From positions 310,001 through 374,000 of the forward strand of contig VZTI01005240.1 in the NCBI GenBank assembly GCA_013397865.1: 64,000 bases of DNA, given 5' to 3'. A program made the translations under genes and the position numbers. Shown here piece after piece: positions 1 to 14,105 of this stretch. The number at the start of each line of letters is the position of its first letter. The first letter of the stretch is position 1. The DNA is from Struthidea cinerea. Its lineage: Eukaryota > Chordata > Aves > Passeriformes > Corcoracidae. A model generated the notes under the pieces. That model saw nothing but the letters and a program-made list of their open reading frames with translations. It ran no database searches and was not told the DNA's origin.

Positions 1-1817
1 GTAGATAGGCTGGTCCCAGGAGTGTATCCACCATCTGGTTTTTTCCTGACAGATCCTGGTCCTGCTAGCAGCTGGATGTGAGGTCTCAGCTCTGGCCAGG
101 ATGATTTAGACTAAGAGAAACTGAAGTTTATCCCAAACAGGAATGGAGCCTTTTCCAGTCCGCTTCACAGCTGTTCCTAAAGGTCCCAAGGAGCCAACCT
201 CTGTCTCACCAGAGTCCTTGACAGAGGAATGTCACTTCTTGTATACCTGGATCTGTCGCTATGACGTACCGAGAACGACGAGTAATGACACAATCCAAGT
301 TCAGGAAGAAAGTGGTTATTTAATTAATTATAATTTGATTTATATAACATGGTTCCCAAAGATGACAGGAGGTTATTAGTTCTTTGACCAGCCACCCCCT
401 ATCCTACTGGCCAAAGCTCACAACACCTACTTCAAAATATTATTTCACTGTGTACAATAACAACTCAAAAACAGATTCCAGGTGCACAGATAAAGAACCA
501 GTTTACAAAAACCTGTAGCAGTGTTTTTCATAGCTTTCATGAGAACCACAGAGCTCTCACAGAATGCTGCAGAAAGCTGAAAAATTTCTCTACCAAAGCT
601 TTTCAGCGTCTACACTGGATCTACCTGTCTTTCATGCGTTTCTCTCTTTTTTACACCTGAGCTTCTTGACTCCACTGCCAAGAGTGAGAAGATGGTCCCA
701 GATAAGGGCTGAGGCCTGGAGTTGTTTATATTTTCTGTAGAGATGAATTTACGAATGAAGGGCTGAGAGAAGCCCTGTGTCTTGGTTCAGAGCCTGCTGC
801 AGATGTTGAGCCCTGAGGAAAAACCCTAACTAGGACAGAGTGAGGAGATGGCAGTGGAAGATTAAGGGCAGTGCAGAACCTGCGGGTCTTGGGATTGCAA
901 GGGGTTTAAATGTCCAAGCAGTGCTTTGAGGCCCACCATATCCATACTGATCCACTTCAATAGCATATCAGAAATCTTTCTTAATTGCCAGAATTTCTTA
1001 ATCATAAATTGATAACAATTACTGGGAATTTTAATCACAGATCAAATGTATTTTCCCTGTTTGAGCTGTGTGGGACAGCTGAGAGCATAATCCCATTTGT
1101 GTATCCCGCCTGTGTCCCATCTCTAGTTGTCTCCCTCAGTAAGACAATGGGTCAGAAGAGGACAAAGTTCCCCCACATCCAAGTTATGGCTCAAACACAA
1201 AACAGTACTTTCTGTCTCCCTCCAGGGGCCAAACAAAGCCCCAGAGAATTATGATTAATCTAGTCTTTCTCATCTTGTATTTCTCACATGACAGTCTGTG
1301 TTTATGACTCTGATATAGGATGGGATCAGACCTCCTCCTTTAGCCTCCAGCAGGATCAGGATTTGTTTCTTAGAGAACCTGGCCCTTGCCTTCACTTTGG
1401 AAGTTTCCCTTCAAGTTGAGCCTTAGCTGGGTTTGGACTTGGAATCAACAGTACCTTCCAACCAAAGAGATGGAAAGTGTTGTCCCATGCTGTGCCACAG
1501 AGTTTACTGCATCTATGAGCAATGGATGCTGTTCCCATGCAAAGATTTAGATGCACTGATATGTTAAACCTGCTTTGGCAGTGAAATACAGTCCTCTACA
1601 GAGAGCATTTACTGCAAAGATTGTCACCGAAGATCCAGGGATCAAATGCTCTAAGCTGTTTATATGCGGCCACTGCTGCTTTGCCCAGTGACCGGGAAGG
1701 CAGATGTGGTTGTTAATGAAAATGTTTCAAACTGGATTAGAAAAGAAGATTCAGATGGTGCCGTTGTGGCTGGGGGAATATGCTGATGGGATGTTCCCAT
1801 TGTCTTCCTAATTACAG
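1..1817 (+). other. FGFR3 intronic sequence upstream of first visible exon
   Basis: I looked for the preceding exon (catalytic loop HRDLAARN, DFGLARD, YYKKTTN) in the frame feeding into 1818 and found no match. This stretch is therefore read as intron. No repeat family is recognisable and no reading frame here resembles a known protein. Confidence 0.6.
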
Positions 1818-4229
<2,412 letters not shown>

Positions 4230-4418
4230 GGACCCCCAGGGCACACGGACAGACGGACGGACGGGCGGGCAGTGTGCCCATGGAGGCACGAGTGTGGGGC
4301 GCCAAGCATGAAACTGTAGTGAAGGATCTTCCAGTGGAACTGTGTGATGGTGCCTGGAGATTTGTGTTGTTGACAAGCTGTTCAGGGTAAAAAAAAAAAA
4401 AACAACAAAAAACTTTTT

Positions 4419-4434
4419 NNNNNNNNNNNNNNNN
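4419..4434. other. Assembly gap (16 N) between A-tract and T-tract
   Basis: Sixteen Ns are flanked on the left by an A-rich tract (about 4389-4412) followed by a short T run, and on the right by 26 T (4435-4460). Complementary homopolymers around the gap indicate a hairpin-prone or homopolymer region that reads could not cross. The real length is unknown. Confidence 0.95.
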
Positions 4435-7170
4435 TTTTTTTTTTTTTTTTTTTTTTTTTTCCCTATTGCTGTATGAAAAGTCAAGAAGCACTGTTTGGCC
4501 TGAAGGAACTAATCTCTTGCCAAGATGATCTATCCTAGATGATTTTTTTTTGTTTGTTTTTTGTTTACTTTTCATTTTTTTAGGGTTTTTTCTTTACTAC
4601 GCAGAATGTTGAACCTGGGGGGTGCTGACCTCCCAGCCTCCGCGCTTGCATTCCGAGTGCCAGAGTAACCGTTCTGTGCCTGCAATACGAAGATGAGAAA
4701 AAAAGAAATCTTCCTTTAAAAAAAAAAAAAAAGAAAGAAACGCAAAAAAAAAGAGGTGTAAAGAATGTGGAAATTCCTCGCTTATGCAATCTGTACATGA
4801 ACCTTTTTGGTGGAGCTGAAAAGCCACGTTGCCTGCAGGGATTCATATATTTATAAAAATATCTATATTTTTGTTGTCGTCGTTTTTATAGCTTCATGAT
4901 CGTACTGCCCAGCTACATAGAAGGAATCCTTTCTGGAAGAAGAGAAAACAAAGCTAAGTAAAATGCGAATTGTCATGGAGAAATGAAAGTAAAAATAGTA
5001 AAAAGAGACGGTCAAGTCATCTGAAGTGTCAGCGCCTTGGCCCTCGCACGGGGCTGGGAGCGATGGGGCCGTGCCAAGGCAGGAGCAGACCTCAGGGATG
5101 GGCAGAGACCCCGTGGTGACCGCGGGGTCCCTGGGGAGCAGAGCATCACCCACCTGAGAGCAGAGGGTGCCCTGAGACCTGGCTCCGGGGTGCCCACACA
5201 GCATCTCAAGTCACATCCTCACCTTTGAGAACAGCCAGTTGGGGGCGGGGAATAAATCTCACTTTTGGGGTTTGCCTGTTCTTGCTTGCCAAGGGTGAGT
5301 GGGGGGAGCAGCTCCTCCATCCACCCCTCGACGCCAGAGGTTTGGCTCCATCTACGTGCAGTGACTCGGAGAAAGAAGTTACGGGTACCTGTAGGCAAGA
5401 GCCTTTAACTTATATCAAAAAGGTTTATTCCAGAGAATCTGTGTATATATCTATAAATATATCGTGTATATATATAAATAAATATATTAAAAGAAAAGAA
5501 TGTATAATACTAATGCAACATAAAGCAGTACTGAGAGAGAGTCTCAAAATACGAGCATTGCAATCTAGGATATACTGATCTGGGCAAAAGAAAAGATGTT
5601 TTTGATTGTTTGTTTTATATCTTCACAGTTTTGTTTTAAAAATTGTACCTTAACATGTATATTTGTAAAGTTATTTATAGACATTAACATATCTGTTCAT
5701 TGGTTTAAATAGCATAGCATTACTGTAAACTTTAAATTTCACCAAACTTAAGGGTGTTTTTTTTAACTTATTAAAAATGGAGAAAAAATATATTAATCAA
5801 GTTTTTCCTTTGTGTTTATGGGAAATATTGAAAGAATGTATAGATGTACAGTCCTTTAACAAATTACATTTAATGTTATAAATATATATATGTATTCATT
5901 AAAAAAATATTAGTTTATCCTGGATTGCAGTGAGCAAAGGTAAGTTTATTTTTCAATACATCATCAGTGGTTAAAACCAAACAAATGGCAGCAGAGAGAT
6001 GATTTTTACATATTTCAGAAAAACAGGGCCAAGAATTCTTCCATCAGTTTAACCACTGTGCATTAAGGGGGTGTGGGTGTTTATTTTTCTATTTTCAAAT
6101 GAAGGTATTCTTTGTGGTCGATTTAATAACAAGTATGCAGCAAAGTGAAATGTTGACTTTGGATGATGCGGGGTAGGTTTTTTTCTCTCCCCTTTGCCAG
6201 TACTGTTGTATTTTGGGCTTCAGAAATGCCATGTGAGCAAAATAGTGACACTGTTTGCAGGAGAGCTGCTACAGCTGCGTATTTCTTTTGCATCTAACAC
6301 ATTGGAAAGTGCCAGTGTTGCCTGATTTTTGGTGTTTAGAATGCTGTGCTATTTTGTTCCTCAATGCCAGATAGCTGTTTATAAGCACAGGAGTGAACTA
6401 AAGCATGTTAGCATGGATCAAGCTGACAGTGGGGGAGGTTTGGGCTGAGGATTTTTTGTGGGTGAGTTGGTTTTTTTTTGTCCAGAAGACTTCTTTATGT
6501 ACTACCAGAAAGAGGCAAAGCAAATTGCATCCTGAATTCTTTCTTTTCATTTTTCTCTGGGGCATATTACATATCAATGTTGCAGAATAACGGGATGACA
6601 GCATCTCATTTAAAGATTTTTTTTTTTCTTCTTAGAGCCACAGAATCCTTATCCTAAAATAAATAATTTATAGTTTGAGGTTACTTCAGTGGAAGTTTGA
6701 GAAGGTAGATTTCTATAGATTTTTGTTTTGTTGGAATAAAAATAAAAAGAATTTTTTGGTATTTTCTTACAAATGTCTGCTAATTGTGTACATTCCAAGT
6801 ACTCGAAGCGAAGAGTTTTCCTGTACTGAAAAAAGAAAATGTACAAAACTGTGCATGGTTTTAAATGTTACTAGATATTATAATTATATATATATAATTT
6901 ATTGAGTTTTTACAAGATGTATCTGTTGTAGACTTATTGACTTTAACATTTCTTATTCAATGCTTATATAGTTTTATAGCCTGGACTATTATCTTTAAAA
7001 GCGTAAAAAAAATTAAAAGTTCCAATTTTGTTACATTTTATACTGTTGATGTTACAATCCACAGGTTTGCATAGTGTGATTTTTGCAATGAGCAACTCTG
7101 TTCAGTTTATTTTAATACTGTATTTCTGTGCCTGACAGCTGCAGCTGTCAAAGGTGTGAGATGAACACTA

Positions 7171-7176
7171 AATAAA
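7171..7176 (+). terminator. Distal polyadenylation signal of FGFR3
   Basis: A canonical AATAAA sits in the context cactAATAAAactattctg after a long uninterrupted A+T-rich 3' UTR. A T/GT-rich stretch (ttctgcttttgtt) follows at about 10-20 nt, the arrangement expected for a vertebrate cleavage site near 7190-7200. Sequence after about 7250 loses the UTR character. Confidence 0.65.
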
Positions 7177-7199
7177 ACTATTCTGCTTTTGTTAACATG

Positions 7200-10100
7200 G
7201 GAAACTTACTTCTACCAAAAAAAAAAAATAAATAAGTTGATACATTTTGGGGTTTATTCCCGTTGTGAGGGTCCTTTGCAAAACCAAGTGGTCCAGGCAC
7301 TGGCACTTCTAGTGCCAGGAAGGTTTAATTTTTCTAGTGCTGCTTTGTGAGTCCGGGCCAGTTCAGGTTTTGTATTCATAATAAATTTATAGCAATTTTG
7401 GTTGAAGGGCAGTATTCTGTATTTGTTAGTGGGTATATTTGTAGGCACACAAGCCATTGTGTGCACAGAGGTGTCAGCCCCACTCTCATGTGGAATTAAG
7501 CCCTTGCCAGTAGCAAAAGGGCAGGAATTGCTCATTAAACCTTCTGTGGGAGGTGTCTCCCAGCCCAGTGGGACAGGCACAAGGGACCTCATCCTGCCTG
7601 GCTTCCACAGAGAAAGGGGCAACCAAGTTTGGCTTTGGCTTTGTCTTTGGGGGGCTTAAGCAAGGGAACTCAGTAAATCCTGGTTTTGCTGGTAGCAAAC
7701 AATGCAGGGAGGGGGTGTTGCAGCTTGGGAAACTTCGGGCCAATCCTGCCAGCACTTACTGATTCCTACAAGTGATCTGTTAAATTGCATCCCAGACACC
7801 TGGATCTTGGCATGCCAGTTTACCTACCTATGTATAGCCTGCCTGCAGTAGCAAACTGCATTAAGCAAAAATCTTTTAAGTAGCTGGGCATGGAATGGCA
7901 CACATCCAAGGAGGTTATATCTGTGGCACTGGGACTGGCACCAGCACTGTTCCGTCCTAGATTTAGAAAAAAAAAAATTAAAAATTACATGGGGTTTAGG
8001 TCATTCCCTTATCATTGTAAGAAAAAATGCAATTCTTTTAGCACCACTGTGTTGTGAGAGGAGTCTTGCTACCTGAAATGAGTTACTTCCATGCTTTAAG
8101 GACCCACTTTGGTGGCCAGCCCTGAGCCCTGCAGCAGCAAGAGCAGCATGGGCCAGGGGACAAGCCCTGGCCATCCAGGGCTGCAGGCAGAGCATGGCTA
8201 AATGTCCTTTTGCTGGCTCGAGGAACTTGCTTCATCATGGCAGGGTGGTGAGGATGTAGTGCTCCAATTGCCACCACCAGGACTGGAAAAGCAGGAGAGG
8301 GCCAGATCCTTCTGCAGTGCGCTGTGGCGTGTAGCACACCTGTGCTTGAAAGCTTTCCCAAAAAAAAAGTCCTCTGGGCAAACAGCACAGAAGTCAAAGT
8401 CACAAGGAGGAAAGTCTGTCCTGGTGCAGAGGCTGACCTGCACATGGCGCTGCCTTGGTATTTGCTTTCCCTCTTGGGTTTCATGATGTCATTCTTCCTC
8501 CGCTGGCCTTCACCCACAGCCGTGTTTGCTTGTGGCCTGGGGAGGAGAGGGTAATATTTTACTTTAATTGCCCTACAATGCATCCAGTTCTAAGCCCAGA
8601 ATGAATCTTTGGCTGCAGTGTGTGATGTGCATTGAGCAACGCACAGAACAACCTCAAGGAAAATTTGCAAAGTTACTTGGTTGAGCTGTGTCACTGAGCA
8701 CACGGCCCGCTGCAGCTCATCTCCCCTTCAGTGGCTGCAGCCTTCCACCCAAACCCAAAATGCCCTTTACACATGAAAGAGCTATTTTTCAAAGCAAAAC
8801 AAATGCGTTCTTTCCTCTGTGGGTGACTACACAAATAGAGCCTCTCACTGGCCGCCGTGACCTGTGTCATAGCAACATTCAAATAAATTCCTAAAATTGT
8901 GATTTATTTCCACTGGTCATGGCTCCATGGTGAGACAGGGAGGATTTGGCAAAAGGAAGAAAAGTCTGAAGCCCTGCAAGTGTCAGTAGGAGAAGGCAGC
9001 TAGAACCGTAACAGCAAAGTTTCCTGGTGGTTGGTGCCATTTCAAACTCTCAAAGGAGGTGTTTCCTGCTGGTGACTCTTCTGAGCAAGTTCATCCCTCC
9101 CAGGAGCTATATAATCTCCAGAAAAGGGAATATGGAGACATGTGTTGTGCTGATATGAAAAAGGAGAATAAAAGGTGAGTGGTGGCTCTACTCAACGCAG
9201 CAGAGCTACTAACAACAGGAGGGCACGACGGAATGGCCAGAGGAGATGCCAGGAGCTGAGGTGCTTTCATGGGCTCTGTGACCCAGGACCATGGGCTCAC
9301 CAAGAGACAGCGAAAGGATTTGTCACACTTGCTCTTACCCTGTTTTTCCTTCACTATCTCAGCCATGTTATCTTTCATTTAGTTTCTCTGTTTCATAACC
9401 ATCCTGTTGTTTTTCACAACCATCATCTCAGGTGTCGGCAACACGTCAAGCAGCAAAAGCATTGTGCCCTGCCCCAACAAGATTATTATCTAAAACCAGG
9501 AAAGTAGTCGTTGTTGTAGTGTGCAGTGCTGCAATCAGAGCCCTGTGGGGACATTTGTGCCCACACACACCACTGGGTGACCACTTCTCCTAATGGTGCC
9601 CATCAAAGACCAGCCCTGTCCCAGACCCTTTTTTTTTTCTTGGGTGGTGGTGTCTGGCAGGAGCAGGGGATGGGAAAGTATGCAAGCAGAAGAAAGGTAT
9701 CTCACCAAATGTGCAAGTGGGCTTGGCCCAGGATGATTTCGCTAAAGGCCAAAGTCTGCATGCATCACTCGCCAGCCATGGTTTGCTCCAGGTTCCTCAC
9801 CAGTGCAGCCAAAACTGGCATTTCCATCAAGGAGGAAGGACCGCGGCTGGGAGAGGAGAGCAGAAGAATGGAGCAGAGCCAAGCGTATCTACCAACCCAG
9901 TGCTACGTTCAAATAGGCATTGGGCATCAAATCAGTATCGAATCAAATCAAACAGTAAAAACAAGTGGATATTTGGTACCAGGAGACCATCAGGTACCTC
10001 ACCACCTCCAGGGCACCGGGGTGTACTCCCTGCACATTTGGCCAGAAAATCAGGCAGCACAAAGTAAAACTGGTACTGGGCAGAACAAGGTGGATAATCA

Positions 10101-13100
10101 GTGCACATTCTCTCCAGTGATAACACAACCTGTCTTGCCCTTGTTGCTGGCATTTAGCCAAATGCTGTGCACACCCACCTCTGGGGCTGCCTGGCCACCC
10201 TCTGCATGCTCACTGAGATGGGGCGGGAGGTGTTACCACCGCCTTACATGCCAGGTAGGCACTGAGTCTGGGTTCAGCTGACCCTGAGCCAAAGGCAACA
10301 CGGATGTTGGTGTAATGAGAGACTTCTAGATGTTACAGACTGTATTAAAGAGCTGGTTGCAAGCAGGGGTGGTGAAACTTTTGACTCATACCATCAAAAC
10401 CTCTTAATAGGAGAGGAGCAGAACCTGAAGTATGGACAGCAAAAAATCAAGGCTGAGAAAGGCAATATAAAACATGGCACATCCCCTGAGGGCTCTGCCA
10501 GACCGGTAGAACTGGGGAAAAGACCCAAATGAATTCTTACAAGTTCTCAGTGAAGCTGTCTCAAGGAGCTCTATGCTTTGGAGAATAACTTAGTGCTCAC
10601 AGCCTGCACAGACACAGCACAAAGCTCCTTGAAGAAGTGCTGTCATGCACTCCTGACATGTTCCTGCACAGCCAAAACAGCTGCCTGAACAACCAGGATC
10701 CAGCCAGCAGCTTGCCACTTTCCCAGGAGCCAGCATGTTGCTCTGTGTGGTAGCTCAGATCATGTCAAAAATGTCCAAACCCAACACAAGATAAATCATT
10801 CCTTGTCTTTCCTGGGTAGCACAGTTATCTTTTTACCCAACAGAGCAAATAAGTTAGTCAAGAAATGAGTCTTTCTGCTGACCTTCCGTCAGACACTTGT
10901 CTAGACTGCTCAGCAAGGCAGAAAATACATTTATTGGTTTCAGCCAATTTTTCCGCTTTCACATCAGTAATACAGAGGAGGCAGAAAAAGCCAACTTTCT
11001 CCCAAGCAACAAATGAGCTTGACTTCGCAGAAGTTTTCAAGCAGACCCTGGTATTAGACCTGCTTTAGTAGTGCTGACAGGTAATCTCTTCATGTTGCAG
11101 GAGACAGATTTGTTTTCAGCCTCCTGTGCCTCCCAGCAGCGTTTGTCTGTCCCACAGGCAATGGCAGGCCCGGAGGTGGTGGTGCCTGAGGCTGTTCTGG
11201 AGGAGCAAACTCAAAGAGCATTGACAGATGCTCATCGCACATTACAGGGTTCCAAAACAACTCCTACCTGTCCTGGAGTGACATACACACATCTTCCACA
11301 TGGGAAGAACATGCACTTAAATGCTGACATTATGTGAATGATGCCCACCATATTTCCATTGTGCACCTCCATGAGGGCTGAGCAGCGGGAGAGGATCAGC
11401 TCTTGAATGTGTCTAATTGATTCAGATTGGCCAGTGGCTTCAGAGGAGCTAGTGCCAGTCCTAGGGTTTTGCCTAATGTGGTCTTTTAGGGATGTCTTGT
11501 CCCATTTGATGGCAGTGTGTTGCCTTAGCAGCAGTCTGGCCTCCACCACACAGCTCCTGGCCCGGCCAAGGGCATCCCAGAGGGTGATAACTACAGGACC
11601 GTGGACCTTAAACCCTTAGGAAACTGCTGAGCAGGCAGTGCTGAGCCTCAGCAGAAAGGCACTGAGATGTTCAGCTGGTCATGGCAATATGGAAACCAAA
11701 GAGGAGCAGAGCTGGGAGCAGGGGCAGTGAAAGCTGAGTAGTCTTCCTAAAAGGAGGGAAGGTTCCAAGCTGTCAGGTGGTTTCCTAAGAAAGTGCAACA
11801 CCTTTCCAGTTACTTATGAGTTCACACACTTGGGAATGTGTTGCTGTCAGAAAGGGCCACTCATTTACAGCCTGCATGCGAGAATTTCAAAGTCATGGTA
11901 GTTTGAATGTCATCTCAGAGCTCTTACTATACAGGTAACTCAAATTTCTGGTGATACTCTTTCTTGGACAGAAACCATGCAGCCAACTCTAACCTACAAA
12001 AGAGATGCAGGAGGTAAATTCTAGGCCTGTTTGATCTGGCACTGTAAAATGCTTTTGTGGAAATGCCCTCATCAGTACACACATTCCTATGGAATGCTTC
12101 TGTTGGAGGTTTATGGTTTACTCATGCAAAACCTCTGCAAATACCTCCCAAAGGCATTTATGGTCAAACTCTCAGAGAACACCTGGACCATCTTGATGAG
12201 ACCCTGCAGAGTGTCCCTCTTCAAAAAAGCCATTCCACTCAGAACAACCCTTATCACCTCAGCCTGGGGTGTATAAACACCCAAATAATAAAAATCATCT
12301 TCCAAAAAGCCCTTCACAAACTACTCAAGGAAATATTCATACAGCAAAAAAATCTGAAAATTAGGTAATTCTTTTGCAAGTTTTATCATCTTTCAAATAG
12401 CTCAAGGGAGAGGAGAGGAGAGCCTGTGCAATATAGTCCTGATGACCAGGGACTTCCATCTGGCAAGGCACCCACCAAGGTCTGAAGCCACCATTATCTG
12501 GCTCCTGGACAGCACAGTGACTATTAGATTTAAAAAAGAAAAAAAAAAGGTAGATAAATGCAGCCTGTGAGGCTGAATCCAGACAGAGCTGCTGGCTCCA
12601 GGCTGCAAGGGAGGAAGGCAAAGGAGCTCCCATCCCTCCTTGTACAGGCTGAGCAAAGAGGTTTGTGTTGGATGAGTGGAGCTGGACCTCCTGCAGGCTA
12701 ATAACAGCAGAAAATTGGTGTTCCTGCTCAGATCAATGTCCTTGGAGAGGGTGGGAGGGTATACCTGAAACTCTGCCAGATGGGCCTCACTCCCCTTTTC
12801 TCTGCAAGAGTTTTTTTGCTGCTACTTAACAAATACATTATTATTAACATATAGTTGCATCTATATGCTTGCTAGTTACAGTTTCAGCATAGGAAAAGTT
12901 CTGCAGTTATTGAAAATCCAGGGAAAATGGATGATTTTAGTATTTCTTACCAGTTTTAGTGATGTTTACTACTAAGAGTGTAATTCTGCCTTAAACTGGA
13001 GGAAGTCTCAGGTGGGCTGAAACATTCTGGATGCACGTCCTTCCACCTCCACCTGTGCCCTCTAATTGTTAATTACTTGTGATGAGATTTTTCATCAAAA

Positions 13101-13985
13101 GGGTCTCAGAGCATAGAAGATACATGCACACTCTGTTTTTATCCCAAATTACCATTTATTTGTGATGATCACTTTTTTTTTCTCTTTTAAAAAAATTACC
13201 AGGAGTTAAGACACCTGAACCAGTGAGAGCCTTCAGATACCAAGTCCATTTCATGCAAAACCCCACGATCAGTTTTCACTCTTTGAGAATGATTTTAGTG
13301 ACATTTTCAGGAATTGGGTTTGCAAAAGCGAGGCTGTTACTGGATATTCAGAAAACAGAAATGTAAGTGCTTTATTCATTACAACATTACAGCGTGCTGT
13401 TGGCATGACTTTTCCAAGTCTTGTACTCAAAAGTAGAATTTAAAAAAATTTTACGAGGTAAAGAAAGGGCAAGAAATTACTGGCAAAAGGGGTTGCTCTG
13501 AGGTTACAGAATCCAAAATAATTTTGGTTGGCTGATCAACAGCTAGTCAATTTTTCTGAATGCATCACAATCCTCATGTCAGGGGTACAAACTCATATTT
13601 GCCTTGCCCACATCAGTGAATCTCATGGATTTTATGAACAGAGAAGAATGTAAGAACTGTATGAGCCCAAGAAGACTGGGCAGCTCTCCAAAAGAGAGAC
13701 ACATCCTCATTATTACAGTCAACCTGAAGGAACCCTGTAAAACACCATCATTTCAGATGTTAGGAGAAATCTCCAGCAAAGCCAAGAGAGGTTTGCCTGT
13801 GTGGGAGGGATGGGAGAAGCAAGGCCTCTGTGCATGTGTGAGCATGTAGAACAGGGCAGAAAAACAGTTGTTTATGCATCATTAAAGTTGAGAAATGAAG
13901 CAGTCAAGCAATGCAGCGTTAGGGGTGAATGCTCAGGTGCAATGTTGCCTCCTGGTATTTAAGTGTTGGTGATCACAGACAGAAA
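7200..13985. other. Intergenic DNA downstream of FGFR3
   Basis: This is about 6.8 kb with no supported exon, RNA gene or recognisable transposable element. The longest open frame (9526-10281, 251 codons, + strand) has no recognisable domain, low-complexity composition and no splice or promoter context, so it is not called. A symmetrical CATTCC/GGAATG pair lies at 12081-12095. Confidence 0.6.
12081..12095. promoter_or_regulatory. Inverted pair of M-CAT (TEAD-type) motifs
   Basis: CATTCC-TAT-GGAATG is a 15-bp inverted repeat. Each arm matches the core of the M-CAT element bound by TEAD factors. The match is visible in the sequence; a regulatory role is only inferred from motif knowledge. Open frames overlap on both strands (12057-12368 + and 12111-12317 -) and might reflect constrained sequence, but neither resembles a known protein. 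Confidence 0.25.
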
Positions 13986-13990
13986 CACTG

Positions 13991-14105
13991 AGGATGGAAA
14001 AGACTTCTAAGATCATTAGGTCCACCTGTTAGCCCAGTACCACCGTGTTCACCACTAAACCATGTTCCCACGTGCCACATGCCTTTTAAATACCTCCAGG
14101 GAGGT
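13991..14105 (-). repeat. CR1 LINE 3'-end fragment
   Basis: The + strand reads aggatggaaaagacttcta followed by agatcattaggtccacc, then the accaccgtgttcaccactaa and accatgttccca blocks. These are the reverse complement of an avian CR1 3' end. The element is minus-oriented, 5'-truncated and fairly diverged. It has no coding capacity. Confidence 0.7.

Larger units (their letters stand above)
4230..7195 (+). other. FGFR3: FGFR3 3' untranslated region
   Basis: About 3 kb lies between the stop codon and the inferred cleavage site. The first 150 bp is GC-rich, with a short GACG-type repeat (about 4248-4270). After that the DNA turns strongly A+T-rich with many ATTTA and TATTTAT pentamers, as expected for an unstable receptor mRNA. 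Earlier hexamers (AATAAA 5251-5256 and 5477-5482; ATTAAA 5486-5491) could give shorter isoforms. No spliced exon is seen. The 3' boundary is inferred from the last good hexamer before sequence character changes. Confidence 0.75.

Noticed and set aside
9526..10281. Longest open frame in the window (251 codons, + strand)
   Set aside because: It has no recognisable domain, its composition follows the surrounding DNA, and it shows no promoter, splice or homology support. A chance frame of this size is plausible in 64 kb searched in six frames.
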